Assembly (NCBI RefSeq): GCF_008520265.1
Contig: NZ_VIQM01000065.1
Span: forward strand, 1-64,000
Length of the DNA: 64,000 nucleotides
Origin: Sphingobacterium cavernae
GTDB taxonomy: Bacteria > Bacteroidota > Bacteroidia > Sphingobacteriales > Sphingobacteriaceae
Reading direction: 5' to 3'
The notes under the pieces were generated by a model, which saw nothing but the letters and a program-made list of their open reading frames with translations, searched no databases and was not told where the DNA came from. Made by a program: the position numbers and the translations under genes. Positions 44,942-53,070 of this stretch are shown here, piece by piece; the first letter of the stretch is position 1; each line of letters starts with the position of its first letter.

Positions 44942-46015
44942 ATGAATACAGACTATCAAGACTTTGCGATTATCTTAACATGGCCAGATGCAACAATTCG
45001 AGGCGATGAAAAATGGATGATGTTCTTTAAAAAAATAGGTCTTGTCAAAAATCTAAATTTTAAGGTCGGGCATACAGGTGTGGTGATTGTAAATCACCAA
45101 GATGGCGAGATGCTTTTTTACGATTTTGGTCGTTATATCGCGCCACGAGGCTATGGTCGTGCACGTTCAAAATTTTCTGATCCCATGTTGGATATTTCGC
45201 TTAAAGCAGAAATACAAAATAATAGCATTACCAACCTAGAAGATATAATCAAACTTTTTGAAGACCTTAAACCAGCAATGTATGGTGATGGTAAGTTATT
45301 CTTTTCGATTGTGAAAGGAATTAATTTTGAAAAGGCAAGAGCCTATGGTGATCAGTGTGTAACTGAAGGCACTTATCCTTATGGCGCAGTCGCAAAAAAC
45401 AACAATAATTGCTCTCGATTCATCACGCGAATGTTGATGAAATCGTGTCCCAAATACCATTTTTGGCATTACATCAATCTTCCAGAGACAATCAAAAGTA
45501 GCCCAGTTAGTAATCTTGTAAATACTGCGGAGGATCGTATTATCTATTCTTACGTTCCCGATGAAGGCATCAAAAGCTTCCGTATGAATAGATTTCAGTC
45601 CTTTTGGTTTTTGTTGAAACAATTAGGTGATAATATTTCGCGTAAAAAATCAGCATTATTCCCCAATGACTTGATTATCGGAGGCATGAATTATCGTTCC
45701 AAACCAATAACGCTACCGAAAGATGCCATGTATTTAGGCGGTGTGGGTGATGGTGCTTGGTTTACAGTGACGCCAACAGAAACCATCAATGAATTTATCG
45801 TAAAAAGATTTAATACTTTTGGTAAGCTTGAATACGTGGTTCGTGGAGAAGCCACAGAGTTTGTGGATCTACAAACTCCGTATAAAATAGCTTACGACAG
45901 CCATTTGTTAGTTACACATATTGAGCAAAATGGTAAAAAAATTCGCATTAACCATCTCGAAAGACTAGAGAACGCCAAATACGATTTCGAAAATATTAAA
46001 GAGCGCTACGCTTAA
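44942..46015 (+). CDS. Unknown protein with a permuted-papain-like His and NC motif
   Basis: 357 residues, perhaps of an uncharacterised DUF found in Bacteroidota. The N-terminal half has IILTWPDATIRGDEKW, VGHTGVVIVNHQDGEMLFYDFGRY with a candidate His, and NNNCSRFITRMLMKSCPKYHFWHYIN with a candidate catalytic Cys. This His-then-Cys order with NCxRF resembles permuted papain-like (NlpC/LRAT-type) folds; activity is not demonstrated. No signal peptide is seen. It begins right after the Lrp stop codon, and its stop abuts the stop of the convergent ung gene. Confidence 0.7.
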   Translation: MNTDYQDFAIILTWPDATIRGDEKWMMFFKKIGLVKNLNFKVGHTGVVIVNHQDGEMLFYDFGRYIAPRGYGRARSKFSDPMLDISLKAEIQNNSITNLEDIIKLFEDLKPAMYGDGKLFFSIVKGINFEKARAYGDQCVTEGTYPYGAVAKNNNNCSRFITRMLMKSCPKYHFWHYINLPETIKSSPVSNLVNTAEDRIIYSYVPDEGIKSFRMNRFQSFWFLLKQLGDNISRKKSALFPNDLIIGGMNYRSKPITLPKDAMYLGGVGDGAWFTVTPTETINEFIVKRFNTFGKLEYVVRGEATEFVDLQTPYKIAYDSHLLVTHIEQNGKKIRINHLERLENAKYDFENIKERYA

Positions 46016-46687
46016 CTACAACTTCCAATCAATTGGTTTTCTGCCATGCGCAACTAAATAATTATTTGCTTTTGAAAAAGGTTTAGAACCATAGAATCCA
46101 CGATAAACAGAAAGTGGTGATGGATGAACCGCTTTTAGAATCAAATGTTTCTTTTCATCAATAAGAACCGATTTTTTTTGTGCATATGAGCCCCAAAGCA
46201 CAAAAACTACATTTTCCAATTCGGAAGAAATCTTTTCAATAATCTGATCGGTAAACGTTTCCCAGCCTTGCTTTTGGTGTGAGGCAGCTTGATGTGCGCG
46301 TACTGTAAGTGTTGCATTCAACAACAAAACACCTTGTTTTGCCCATTTGGTAAGATCGCCAGAGCTTGGTATTTGGAAACCTTCAATATCTGTAGATAGC
46401 TCAGCAAATATATTTTTCAACGAAGGTGGAAAAGCTACTCCTTGCGGTACAGAGAATGACAATCCGTGTGCTTGACCAATATTATGATAAGGATCTTGCC
46501 CCAAAATCACCACTTTGACTTCGTTCAGGGGCGTCAATCGAAAAGCATTAAATACTAAATTCTTAGGCGGATAAATTTCAAATTGAGCACGCTCCTGTTG
46601 TACAAAAGCAGATAATTTTCGCATGTAATCTTGTTGCATCAAAGGCTTTAAGATGGGAGTCCAACTTTCGTCGTACAGATTTTCCAT
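46016..46687 (-). CDS. ung: Uracil-DNA glycosylase
   Basis: 223 residues from the ATG at 46687 (MENLYDESWTPILKP). An ATG at 46702 is upstream of the promoter box and so is not in the transcript. Family motifs: VVILGQDPYHNIGQAHGLSFSV with the catalytic Asp, GVLLLNATLTVR, and the C-terminal HPSPLSVYRGFYGSKPFSKAN with the catalytic His and DNA-intercalating loop. It removes uracil from DNA for base-excision repair. Confidence 0.96.
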   Translation of the reverse strand: MENLYDESWTPILKPLMQQDYMRKLSAFVQQERAQFEIYPPKNLVFNAFRLTPLNEVKVVILGQDPYHNIGQAHGLSFSVPQGVAFPPSLKNIFAELSTDIEGFQIPSSGDLTKWAKQGVLLLNATLTVRAHQAASHQKQGWETFTDQIIEKISSELENVVFVLWGSYAQKKSVLIDEKKHLILKAVHPSPLSVYRGFYGSKPFSKANNYLVAHGRKPIDWKL

Positions 46688-46691
46688 AAAA

Positions 46692-46699
46692 CAAAAGTA
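46692..46699 (-). promoter_or_regulatory. -7 promoter element of ung
   Basis: TACTTTTG on the minus strand, exact TAnnTTTG; 4 nt (TTTT) before the ATG at 46687, so the mRNA is expected to be leaderless. Confidence 0.75.
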
Positions 46700-46786
46700 C
46701 ATTTTTACGGCTTAAACCTATAAACAAGTTTGCATAACTACTTAAATTAATGGATATTTGCGTTTTAAAAACTACAACAAGAAGAG

Positions 46787-47326
46787 ATGTCAAATTTAGT
46801 GCGTATTATTATTAGCTGTTTACTTTTGGTAGGAACAGTAGTATTATTTTGGTTTGGATATTGGGGCTGGGGTATTTTAGGTATTCTAGTTACAATTTTG
46901 GCTTGGGTGACTGTTTTCTTTCACGAATATATGCTTATTACACAATGGTATTTTCGTAAGCAAGATACTGTCAATGCGGAAAAATGGTTGAGTAAGATCA
47001 CAAATTACGAGAAACAGCTTATTCCTGCGCAACACGGATATTATCATTTACTATTAGGTCTAATGGAATCTCAACGTGCACCTTTGCAATCGGAAAAATT
47101 CTTTAAGAAAGCACTTTCATTAGGTTTGCATATGGATCACAATGTAGCTTTAGCGAAGTTAAGTCTAGCTGGTGTAATGATGGCAAAACGCAATAAACGT
47201 GAAGCAGAGAAATATTTGCAAGAAGCGAAACGTGCAGATAAGAACAAATTGTTAGCAGATCAAATCAAAATGATGAAAGATCAAATGGGAATGATGGACA
47301 GACAACAAATTCGTTATTCAAGATAA
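46787..47326 (+). CDS. Membrane protein with TPR-like C-terminus
   Basis: 179 residues, family not recognised. Two adjacent hydrophobic segments (LVRIIISCLLLVGTVVLFWFG and GILGILVTILAWVTVFF) form a hairpin or two short helices. The rest is helical and TPR-like: EKWLSKITNYEKQLIPAQHGYYHLL, SEKFFKKALSLGLHMDHNVALAK and EAEKYLQEAKRADKNKLLADQIKMM. It may be an inner-membrane scaffold facing the cytoplasm. Ends at the terminator 47331-47366. Confidence 0.75.
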   Translation: MSNLVRIIISCLLLVGTVVLFWFGYWGWGILGILVTILAWVTVFFHEYMLITQWYFRKQDTVNAEKWLSKITNYEKQLIPAQHGYYHLLLGLMESQRAPLQSEKFFKKALSLGLHMDHNVALAKLSLAGVMMAKRNKREAEKYLQEAKRADKNKLLADQIKMMKDQMGMMDRQQIRYSR

Positions 47327-47330
47327 AAAC

Positions 47331-47366
47331 ATTCAAAAGCCTCGAAAATTATCGAGGCTTTTGAAT
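47331..47366. terminator. Bidirectional terminator
   Basis: ATTCAAAAGCCTCGA (47331-47345) and TCGAGGCTTTTGAAT (47352-47366): perfect 15-bp arms with a 6-nt loop between convergent genes. The right arm reaches the stop codon of the leftward gene. Confidence 0.88.
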
Positions 47367-47824
47367 TATAAATCTATAACAAATTCTAATATTTTCCCTT
47401 CTTCCTGAAAATCTTCAAAGGCTAGTTTTAATTGTTTTGGTTTGCCCCATTGCTTTTTCCAATCTCCAGTTTTGATTGTCAGTACCACTGGCTCATTACG
47501 TGTAAGCAAATAACGAAGATAATTTTGCCTGTCCTCCAGACGCACAAGAACCTTTCCCAATTGCATCGTATGATACCATAAAGGTTTTTCACTACCACTC
47601 AACAATCCCGTTGAAAAGGTATTTAACTTAAATTCACGAGGATTTTTCAAGTATGATTGCAAATACAATTCTACTGTCGCCGTATCTCCTTTAGCTGAAA
47701 CTTGTACACCCTTAGTCCATACCTCGATTTCGTTGATATCTGTGGATTTGCGTTCTTCCTTCTCTTGCGCAAAAGAAAAACTAACACCTAATGTAATTGC
47801 TAGAATCAGAAATAATCTTTTCAT
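47366..47824 (-). CDS. Secreted protein of unknown function
   Basis: 152 residues with a clear signal peptide (MKRLFLILAITLGVSFSFAQ). The mature 130 residues are beta-rich, with GVQVSAKGDTATVELYLQS and WGKPKQLKLAFEDF. No family recognised. Follows the DUF4293 gene by 7 bp and is probably cotranscribed with it. Confidence 0.75.
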   Translation of the reverse strand: MKRLFLILAITLGVSFSFAQEKEERKSTDINEIEVWTKGVQVSAKGDTATVELYLQSYLKNPREFKLNTFSTGLLSGSEKPLWYHTMQLGKVLVRLEDRQNYLRYLLTRNEPVVLTIKTGDWKKQWGKPKQLKLAFEDFQEEGKILEFVIDL

Positions 47825-47831
47825 TAGATAA

Positions 47832-48305
47832 TTAACGTAATCTATCAGCTGACTTGATTAATTTCTCATCATTACGAATGCCGCCCAATGCCATTGCTAA
47901 AAAGATAATGGAAATAGGCAACAAGAAAAACCCTACACCTATATTGCTAGCACCGAAACTTTGTGATATCAAATCCAATGTAGCAGCAGAGGTAAAATAC
48001 ATCCAAACGCCCAATAACGCTATTAAAGCTATGGAAACAAAGATCAATTTAATTTGAAGTTTTCTGTTTTTGAATTGAAAAATAGTCACAAAAGGTACTA
48101 ATGCAACAACTATCGTTGCTATTGTTTGCAATAGAAAATTGCTTTGCTTTACGGATTCATTATTCACAGCAGAATATTCGCCAGTGACAAATAACTTTTT
48201 GCCCAACCCCACCAAATCGATATAATTTAAATATGGGAACATAAATAATCCTAAAATAACTATTGTTGCTAATAACAACCAAATTGTTTGAATGCGTTGA
48301 ATCAT
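47832..48305 (-). CDS. DUF4293 membrane protein
   Basis: 157 residues with four hydrophobic segments (starting IQTIWLLLATIVILGLFMFPYL). The RIQTIWLL...LFMFPYL start and the alternating helix-loop layout fit DUF4293, a Bacteroidota-specific membrane family. The last 15 residues are cytoplasmic and basic. Promoter at 48335-48342. Confidence 0.85.
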   Translation of the reverse strand: MIQRIQTIWLLLATIVILGLFMFPYLNYIDLVGLGKKLFVTGEYSAVNNESVKQSNFLLQTIATIVVALVPFVTIFQFKNRKLQIKLIFVSIALIALLGVWMYFTSAATLDLISQSFGASNIGVGFFLLPISIIFLAMALGGIRNDEKLIKSADRLR

Positions 48306-48334
48306 ATCTGTTTTTTAATCTTATGCCAATATTA

Positions 48335-48342
48335 CAAATATA
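48335..48342 (-). promoter_or_regulatory. -7 promoter element of the DUF4293 operon
   Basis: TATATTTG on the minus strand, exact TAnnTTTG; leader of about 25 nt. Confidence 0.65.
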
Positions 48343-48396
48343 GTATAAACCACAGAAATATGACTTTGTTCTACCGTTTCGGTAGTAGTATTTTTT

Positions 48397-48404
48397 TACC
48401 TTTG
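48397..48404 (+). promoter_or_regulatory. -7 promoter element of truA
   Basis: TACCTTTG, exact TAnnTTTG. Transcription would begin near 48409-48411, so a GTG at 48409 would sit at the mRNA end; the ATG at 48418 is chosen. Confidence 0.7.
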
Positions 48405-48417
48405 TTGTGTGAATGAC

Positions 48418-49173
48418 ATGAAAAGATTTTTTTTAGAAATAGCCTATGACGGAACAGCCTACCACGGATGGCAAATCCAGCCAAATGCTATCGCCGTACA
48501 AGAAAAATTAAACCATGCTTTGCACACATTTTTACGTGAAGAAGTCGAAACAGTTGGTGCAGGACGTACCGATACAGGTGTGCATGCAAAACAATTGTAT
48601 GTGCATTTTGATAGTGCAAATAAAGTCTTAACAGAAAATCCAAACCGTGCCTCACTTTCTATCAATTCACTGTTGCCTTACGATATTTCTGTGCAGCGCA
48701 TAATAGTAGTTGCGGACGATGCACATGCGCGCTTTGATGCGACTGAACGCTCGTATGAATACCACATTCACAGCAAGAAAAATCCTTTTTTGATAAATAA
48801 ATCTTGGCTTATGCGCGATATCCCAGATGTAGAAAAGATGAATGAAGCAGCAAAATTCTTGTTAGGCACAAAAGATTTCGAATGTTTTAGCAAATCGAAT
48901 ACACAGGTCTTTACTAATATCTGTACCATTAAAGAAGCACGTTGGGAACAAAACGGTGACCATTTTGTTTTTCACATTACGGCAGATCGCTTTTTGCGTA
49001 ACATGGTTCGTGCTATTGTGGGGACGCTGCTAGAGATTGGCGTGAAGGGAAAACCTATTTCGTATATTCAGGAGGTCTTAGAAAGCAAAAGTCGTTCGAA
49101 AGCAGGTGTATCAGTGCCTGCGCATGGATTGTATTTGACACGTGTTATTTACCCATATATTCAAGAAAAATAG
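48418..49173 (+). CDS. truA: tRNA pseudouridine(38-40) synthase TruA
   Basis: 251 residues from the ATG at 48418 (MKRFFLEIAYDGTAYHGWQ). The catalytic Asp is in GAGRTDTGVHA; RFDATERSYEYHI, FLRNMVRAIVGTLLEIG and APAHGLYL-type ends match TruA. It converts uridines at 38-40 of the anticodon arm. The downstream ABC transporter gene starts 3 nt after its stop, in the same frame. Confidence 0.96.
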   Translation: MKRFFLEIAYDGTAYHGWQIQPNAIAVQEKLNHALHTFLREEVETVGAGRTDTGVHAKQLYVHFDSANKVLTENPNRASLSINSLLPYDISVQRIIVVADDAHARFDATERSYEYHIHSKKNPFLINKSWLMRDIPDVEKMNEAAKFLLGTKDFECFSKSNTQVFTNICTIKEARWEQNGDHFVFHITADRFLRNMVRAIVGTLLEIGVKGKPISYIQEVLESKSRSKAGVSVPAHGLYLTRVIYPYIQEK

Positions 49174-49176
49174 ATT

Positions 49177-50940
49177 TTGAAACAAGATAAAATAGCAGGA
49201 AAAGCATACGATAGCAAATTGTTGGGTCGTCTAGCCAAATATATGCGTCCATACAGAACCATCTTTTGGGTGTCTGTCGTATTGACGATTCTGTTGGCGG
49301 CAGTTGCGCCAGCTTTACCGATGTTGATTGAGTATACGCTCGACAACTATATCTTGAATGGGGAATACGAAGGGTTGGACATGATGCTCATTATTATGAT
49401 GCTGTTGCTTATTGCGCAGACCGTAGTGCGTTATTTCCACACCTTGATGACTAATACTTTGGGGCAGTCTGTGATTCGCGACATTCGTATTCAAGTATTT
49501 GAACATATTACAAACTTACGCCTCAAATATTTTGACAATACACCTATTGGGCGTCTAATCACCCGAACTATTTCCGATTTAGAAACAATAGCGAATATCT
49601 TTTCTGAAGGTCTAATCCAGATTATCGGCGATTTATTACAATTGGTGGTGATTTTGGGTGTGATGTTTTACACAGATTGGCGATTGGCATTGATTATTCT
49701 TGTTCCAATGCCGTTGATGCTGTGGGCCACCTATATTTTCAAAGAAGCGATGAAATCGGCATTTCAAGATGTGCGTCTTTGGGTTTCGAATTTGAATACG
49801 TTCTTACAAGAGCACATTTCTGGTATGGCTGTCATTCAGTATTTTGCGCGTGAAGAGCAAGAGATGAAGAAATTTGACACCATCAACAAAGAGCATCGCA
49901 ATGCGCATGTACGCGCCAATTGGTACTTCTCTATATTCTTTCCTGTATTGGAAATTATCATTGCGATTGCGACAGGACTTTTGGTGTGGTATGGCTCAAA
50001 ACAGGTTTTAGCCGATGTTATTTCACCGGGTGTAGTCGTTGCATTTTTGATGTATATCAATATGATTTTCCGACCTATTCGTGAGCTTATTGACAAGTTC
50101 AATACCTTGCAAATGGGTATGGTTTCGGCAGAACGAATTTTTGATGTGTTGGATACGGACGAGTTTACACCAAATGCAGGAACACATAAGCCTGCGCACA
50201 TTCGTGGTGAAATCGAATTTAAGAATGTTTGGTTTGCATACAACGAGGAGAAATGGGTTTTGAAAGACGTTAGCTTTAGAGTACAACCGGGTGAGACATT
50301 GGCTTTGGTCGGTGCCACAGGAGCCGGAAAGTCTTCTACGATCAATATTCTGAGTCGATTTTACGAAATCCAAAAAGGGCAAATTTTATTGGATGGCGTA
50401 GATATTCGTGATTACGAATTGACCTTCCTACGCAAGAATATTTCAACAGTTTTACAAGATGTATTCTTGTTCTCTGATACTGTTAAAAACAATATAACAC
50501 TGCAGAATCCAAACATTATGGATGAAGAAATTATCAATGCAGCAAAACGCGTAGGGGCATATGATTTCATTATGCGTCTACCAGAAGGTTTGGATTATAA
50601 GGTACAAGAAAGAGGTGCAACACTGTCAGCTGGTCAAGCGCAACTGGTTTCTTTTATTCGTGCCTTAGTACACGATCCACGTATTTTGATATTGGATGAA
50701 GCAACTTCTTCCATTGACACCGAAACAGAATTGATGATTCAATCCGCTATCGATAATTTGATGGAAGGACGTACCGCTATTGTGATTGCACATAGGCTTT
50801 CGACCATTCAGAAAGCTGACAAAATAATTGTCTTAGAGAAAGGTGAAATCAAAGAAATTGGCTCCCATCAAGAGTTGTTAGCGATGGATGGCTATTATAA
50901 GCGACTTTACGATTTACAATTCGACTCAGCTGGGATTTAA
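49177..50940 (+). CDS. MsbA-like ABC exporter (fused permease and ATPase)
   Basis: 587 residues. Six transmembrane helices in about 1-310 precede a nucleotide-binding domain: Walker A GATGAGKSS, signature LSAGQ (Ala replaces the first Gly of LSGGQ), Walker B ILILDEATSSID, switch His in IAHRLST. Half-transporter that works as a dimer and could export lipids, peptides or drugs. The start is TTG at 49177, since no ATG or GTG lies upstream in frame before the truA stop 3 nt away. That implies translation coupled to truA. Confidence 0.9.
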   Translation: MKQDKIAGKAYDSKLLGRLAKYMRPYRTIFWVSVVLTILLAAVAPALPMLIEYTLDNYILNGEYEGLDMMLIIMMLLLIAQTVVRYFHTLMTNTLGQSVIRDIRIQVFEHITNLRLKYFDNTPIGRLITRTISDLETIANIFSEGLIQIIGDLLQLVVILGVMFYTDWRLALIILVPMPLMLWATYIFKEAMKSAFQDVRLWVSNLNTFLQEHISGMAVIQYFAREEQEMKKFDTINKEHRNAHVRANWYFSIFFPVLEIIIAIATGLLVWYGSKQVLADVISPGVVVAFLMYINMIFRPIRELIDKFNTLQMGMVSAERIFDVLDTDEFTPNAGTHKPAHIRGEIEFKNVWFAYNEEKWVLKDVSFRVQPGETLALVGATGAGKSSTINILSRFYEIQKGQILLDGVDIRDYELTFLRKNISTVLQDVFLFSDTVKNNITLQNPNIMDEEIINAAKRVGAYDFIMRLPEGLDYKVQERGATLSAGQAQLVSFIRALVHDPRILILDEATSSIDTETELMIQSAIDNLMEGRTAIVIAHRLSTIQKADKIIVLEKGEIKEIGSHQELLAMDGYYKRLYDLQFDSAGI

Positions 50941-51012
50941 CAGTTCAACATACTCTATTTTGTAGATAAGTTTATTACTTTTAATGATTAATTATAAACT
51001 TATTTACAGCAT

Positions 51013-52050
51013 ATGCTTATTCGAATAGTCTGTTGCCTTTGCTTTTTATATAATTTTAATAGCCTTGCTCAGGAAAAGTCCTTTAAAGTTTTTCAACTTA
51101 ATATATGGCACGAAGGTAATTCTGTACCGAAAGGCTATGAAGCCATTGTTGATGAAATAATCGATAAAAATGCCGATGTTGTACTTTTGAGTGAGGTTAA
51201 TAATAAGAACGGTGTTGATTTTGTAACAAAACTTCTTAAAGATTTAAAACAAAAAGGACAGACCTACTACGGAATTTCCAGTGAACATTCGGTAGATGTA
51301 GCAACACTTTCAAAATTTCCGATTCTCGGTCAGTTTACTTTGTATGAAAAGGAAAATCGACAAGGACAAGTTTTGAAAACTAAAATTACTATTCACAATC
51401 AACAATTAATTTTCTACTCCTTACACCTAGATTACACCAATTACGCTTGTTATTTACCAAGAGGATACGACGGTGTAACCTGGAAGAAGATGGATAAGCC
51501 GATTACAGACGTACAAGAAATCTTAACCGCGAATCGTAAAGGAAAGCGCGATGAAGCTATACGCGATGTGATTGCAGATGCCGCTAAGGAATCAAAAAAA
51601 CACAGCATTATCATTGCTGGAGATTTCAACGAACCATCACACTTGGACTGGATAGAAGAGAATAAACATTTGTACGATCGTCGTGGCGCAGTGGTTCCTT
51701 GGGATTGTTCGCTGATGCTGTATGCAGCTGGATTTAAAGACGCTTTTCGTGTTATTTATCCCAATCCTGTTACGCATCCCGGCTTTACCTATCCGAGTTA
51801 CAATCCTGACGTACCTATCAGCAAATTGGCGTGGACTCCCGAAGCGGATGACCGTGACCGCATCGATTACATCTATTATAAATCACCGAATAAAAAGCTC
51901 AAATTAAAAGACATAAAAATAGTAGGTCCTGAGGCTACTGTACGCTATGCACAGAAACAAGAGAAAGATAGCCAAGATGACTTTATATCACCCAAAGCTG
52001 TGTGGCCAACGGATCATAAAGGCCTATTAGCGACATTTACGATAAAATAA
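51013..52050 (+). CDS. Secreted endonuclease/exonuclease/phosphatase-family hydrolase
   Basis: 345 residues. A signal peptide (about 1-19, ending NSLAQ) leads the EEP fold: VFQLNIWHEGN, VVLLSEVNN with the metal-binding Glu, IIAGDFNEPSHLDW with Asp/Asn, DRIDYIYYK and a C-terminal WPTDHKGLLATF with the catalytic Asp-His. Likely a periplasmic or exported metal-dependent phosphodiesterase or sphingomyelinase-like enzyme. Confidence 0.9.
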   Translation: MLIRIVCCLCFLYNFNSLAQEKSFKVFQLNIWHEGNSVPKGYEAIVDEIIDKNADVVLLSEVNNKNGVDFVTKLLKDLKQKGQTYYGISSEHSVDVATLSKFPILGQFTLYEKENRQGQVLKTKITIHNQQLIFYSLHLDYTNYACYLPRGYDGVTWKKMDKPITDVQEILTANRKGKRDEAIRDVIADAAKESKKHSIIIAGDFNEPSHLDWIEENKHLYDRRGAVVPWDCSLMLYAAGFKDAFRVIYPNPVTHPGFTYPSYNPDVPISKLAWTPEADDRDRIDYIYYKSPNKKLKLKDIKIVGPEATVRYAQKQEKDSQDDFISPKAVWPTDHKGLLATFTIK

Positions 52051-52056
52051 ATTGCT

Positions 52057-52500
52057 ATGCCTATTCGATTCACTGATCAAAATAAAAGGCTTACAGATTT
52101 TCAGACGGAAGTTTGGGTAATGTGCCCAAATTGTGCGAAAAAAGCTATTGCTAAAGTTGATTACGAATTGAAAAAGGCAACACTATTTTGTGAAAGTTGT
52201 GGATTCAATAAACAATCATCAACAGAGGCTACTATACTTGGGATAAATGGAAATTGGAATATAGCCGCACACAGTTATTTTAGTGCACAACTTTGGTTGC
52301 AACATCCTTTTAAAAATGATGTGTTCGTAGCCTTCAACGCGGATCATCTAAATTATTTGGAGCAATATATTGCAGCCGATCTTAGAGAACATAAAGAGAG
52401 AACTGGTTTTACATTATTGGAGCGTTTACCCAAATTTTACCACGACGCCAAAAACCGCAAAGCTTTGCTCGCAATCATTCAGAAATTGAAGAAAAAATAG
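52057..52500 (+). CDS. Small protein with an N-terminal zinc-ribbon
   Basis: 147 residues. A four-Cys zinc ribbon is visible: CPNCAKKAIAKVDYELKKAT then CESCG, residues about 24-48. The rest is unrecognised. It starts 7 nt after the preceding gene's stop in the same direction and may be cotranscribed. No membrane segment or signal. Confidence 0.75.
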   Translation: MPIRFTDQNKRLTDFQTEVWVMCPNCAKKAIAKVDYELKKATLFCESCGFNKQSSTEATILGINGNWNIAAHSYFSAQLWLQHPFKNDVFVAFNADHLNYLEQYIAADLREHKERTGFTLLERLPKFYHDAKNRKALLAIIQKLKKK

Positions 52501-52530
52501 AAGTCGTCAGATCTTTGTTTTAACACAAAA

Positions 52531-52563
52531 AACTCCCTTTATCAAAATAATAAAGGGAAGTTT
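52531..52563 (+). terminator. Terminator-like hairpin
   Basis: AACTCCCTTTA and TAAAGGGAAGTTT pair with a one-base bulge around an AT-rich loop, 30 bp after the zinc-ribbon gene. The U-run is weak. Confidence 0.5.
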
Positions 52564-52628
52564 GAAGTTGTGCCTAGCCTACCTATTTATAAGAGAGAAT
52601 GCAGTAAGAAGACTAGGTCTTAATATTT

Positions 52629-52949
52629 TTATTCTTGAATAATTCGATACACTTCGCGCATATAGTTCGCTTCTTCTAGAGCTGTCGTGAAATTATACCA
52701 TTCTTCCTTTGTAAATGTGAACAGAATTTCTGGTGCTGGTGTGGCTAAAAACATGCGCTCTTCGTCATCTGGAAAAGCCAAAAACTCTTCATTGCCCACC
52801 CTATTCCTTATTTCGTCCAGAAAACAAGCGTATTGAAAAGAAGAAAAAGTCAATACATAAGATTTCTGCCACACATAATGAAAATTACATTTGCTACAAT
52901 AGCTGATGGAAGTATTCCCTTTTGTGGTAAGATTTACGGACTGACACAT
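52629..52949 (-). CDS. Small unknown protein with a CxxC motif
   Basis: 106 residues, family not recognised. ISYCSKCNFHYVWQKS near residues 16-31 has one CxxC, which may bind metal as a dimer. A helical C-terminus (FTKEEWYNFTTALEEANYM) ends with IIQE. Likely cytoplasmic. It is isolated between convergent and divergent neighbours. Confidence 0.65.
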   Translation of the reverse strand: MCQSVNLTTKGNTSISYCSKCNFHYVWQKSYVLTFSSFQYACFLDEIRNRVGNEEFLAFPDDEERMFLATPAPEILFTFTKEEWYNFTTALEEANYMREVYRIIQE

Positions 52950-53019
52950 ATTGTTTTTATTTAGACCAAATATAAATAAGAAAATCTAAATAACAAATGT
53001 TGAGCTAAAATTTAACAAA

Positions 53020-53051
53020 AAAGGCTTGTTTCAAATTTGAAACAAGCCTTT
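53020..53051. terminator. Perfect 32-bp palindrome, terminator of the M3 peptidase gene
   Basis: AAAGGCTTGTTTCAAA (53020-53035) and TTTGAAACAAGCCTTT (53036-53051) with A-runs at the left end. On the minus strand it follows the M3 peptidase stop by 20 bp. Confidence 0.88.
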
Positions 53052-53070
53052 CGTTATGAATTAGAATAAA

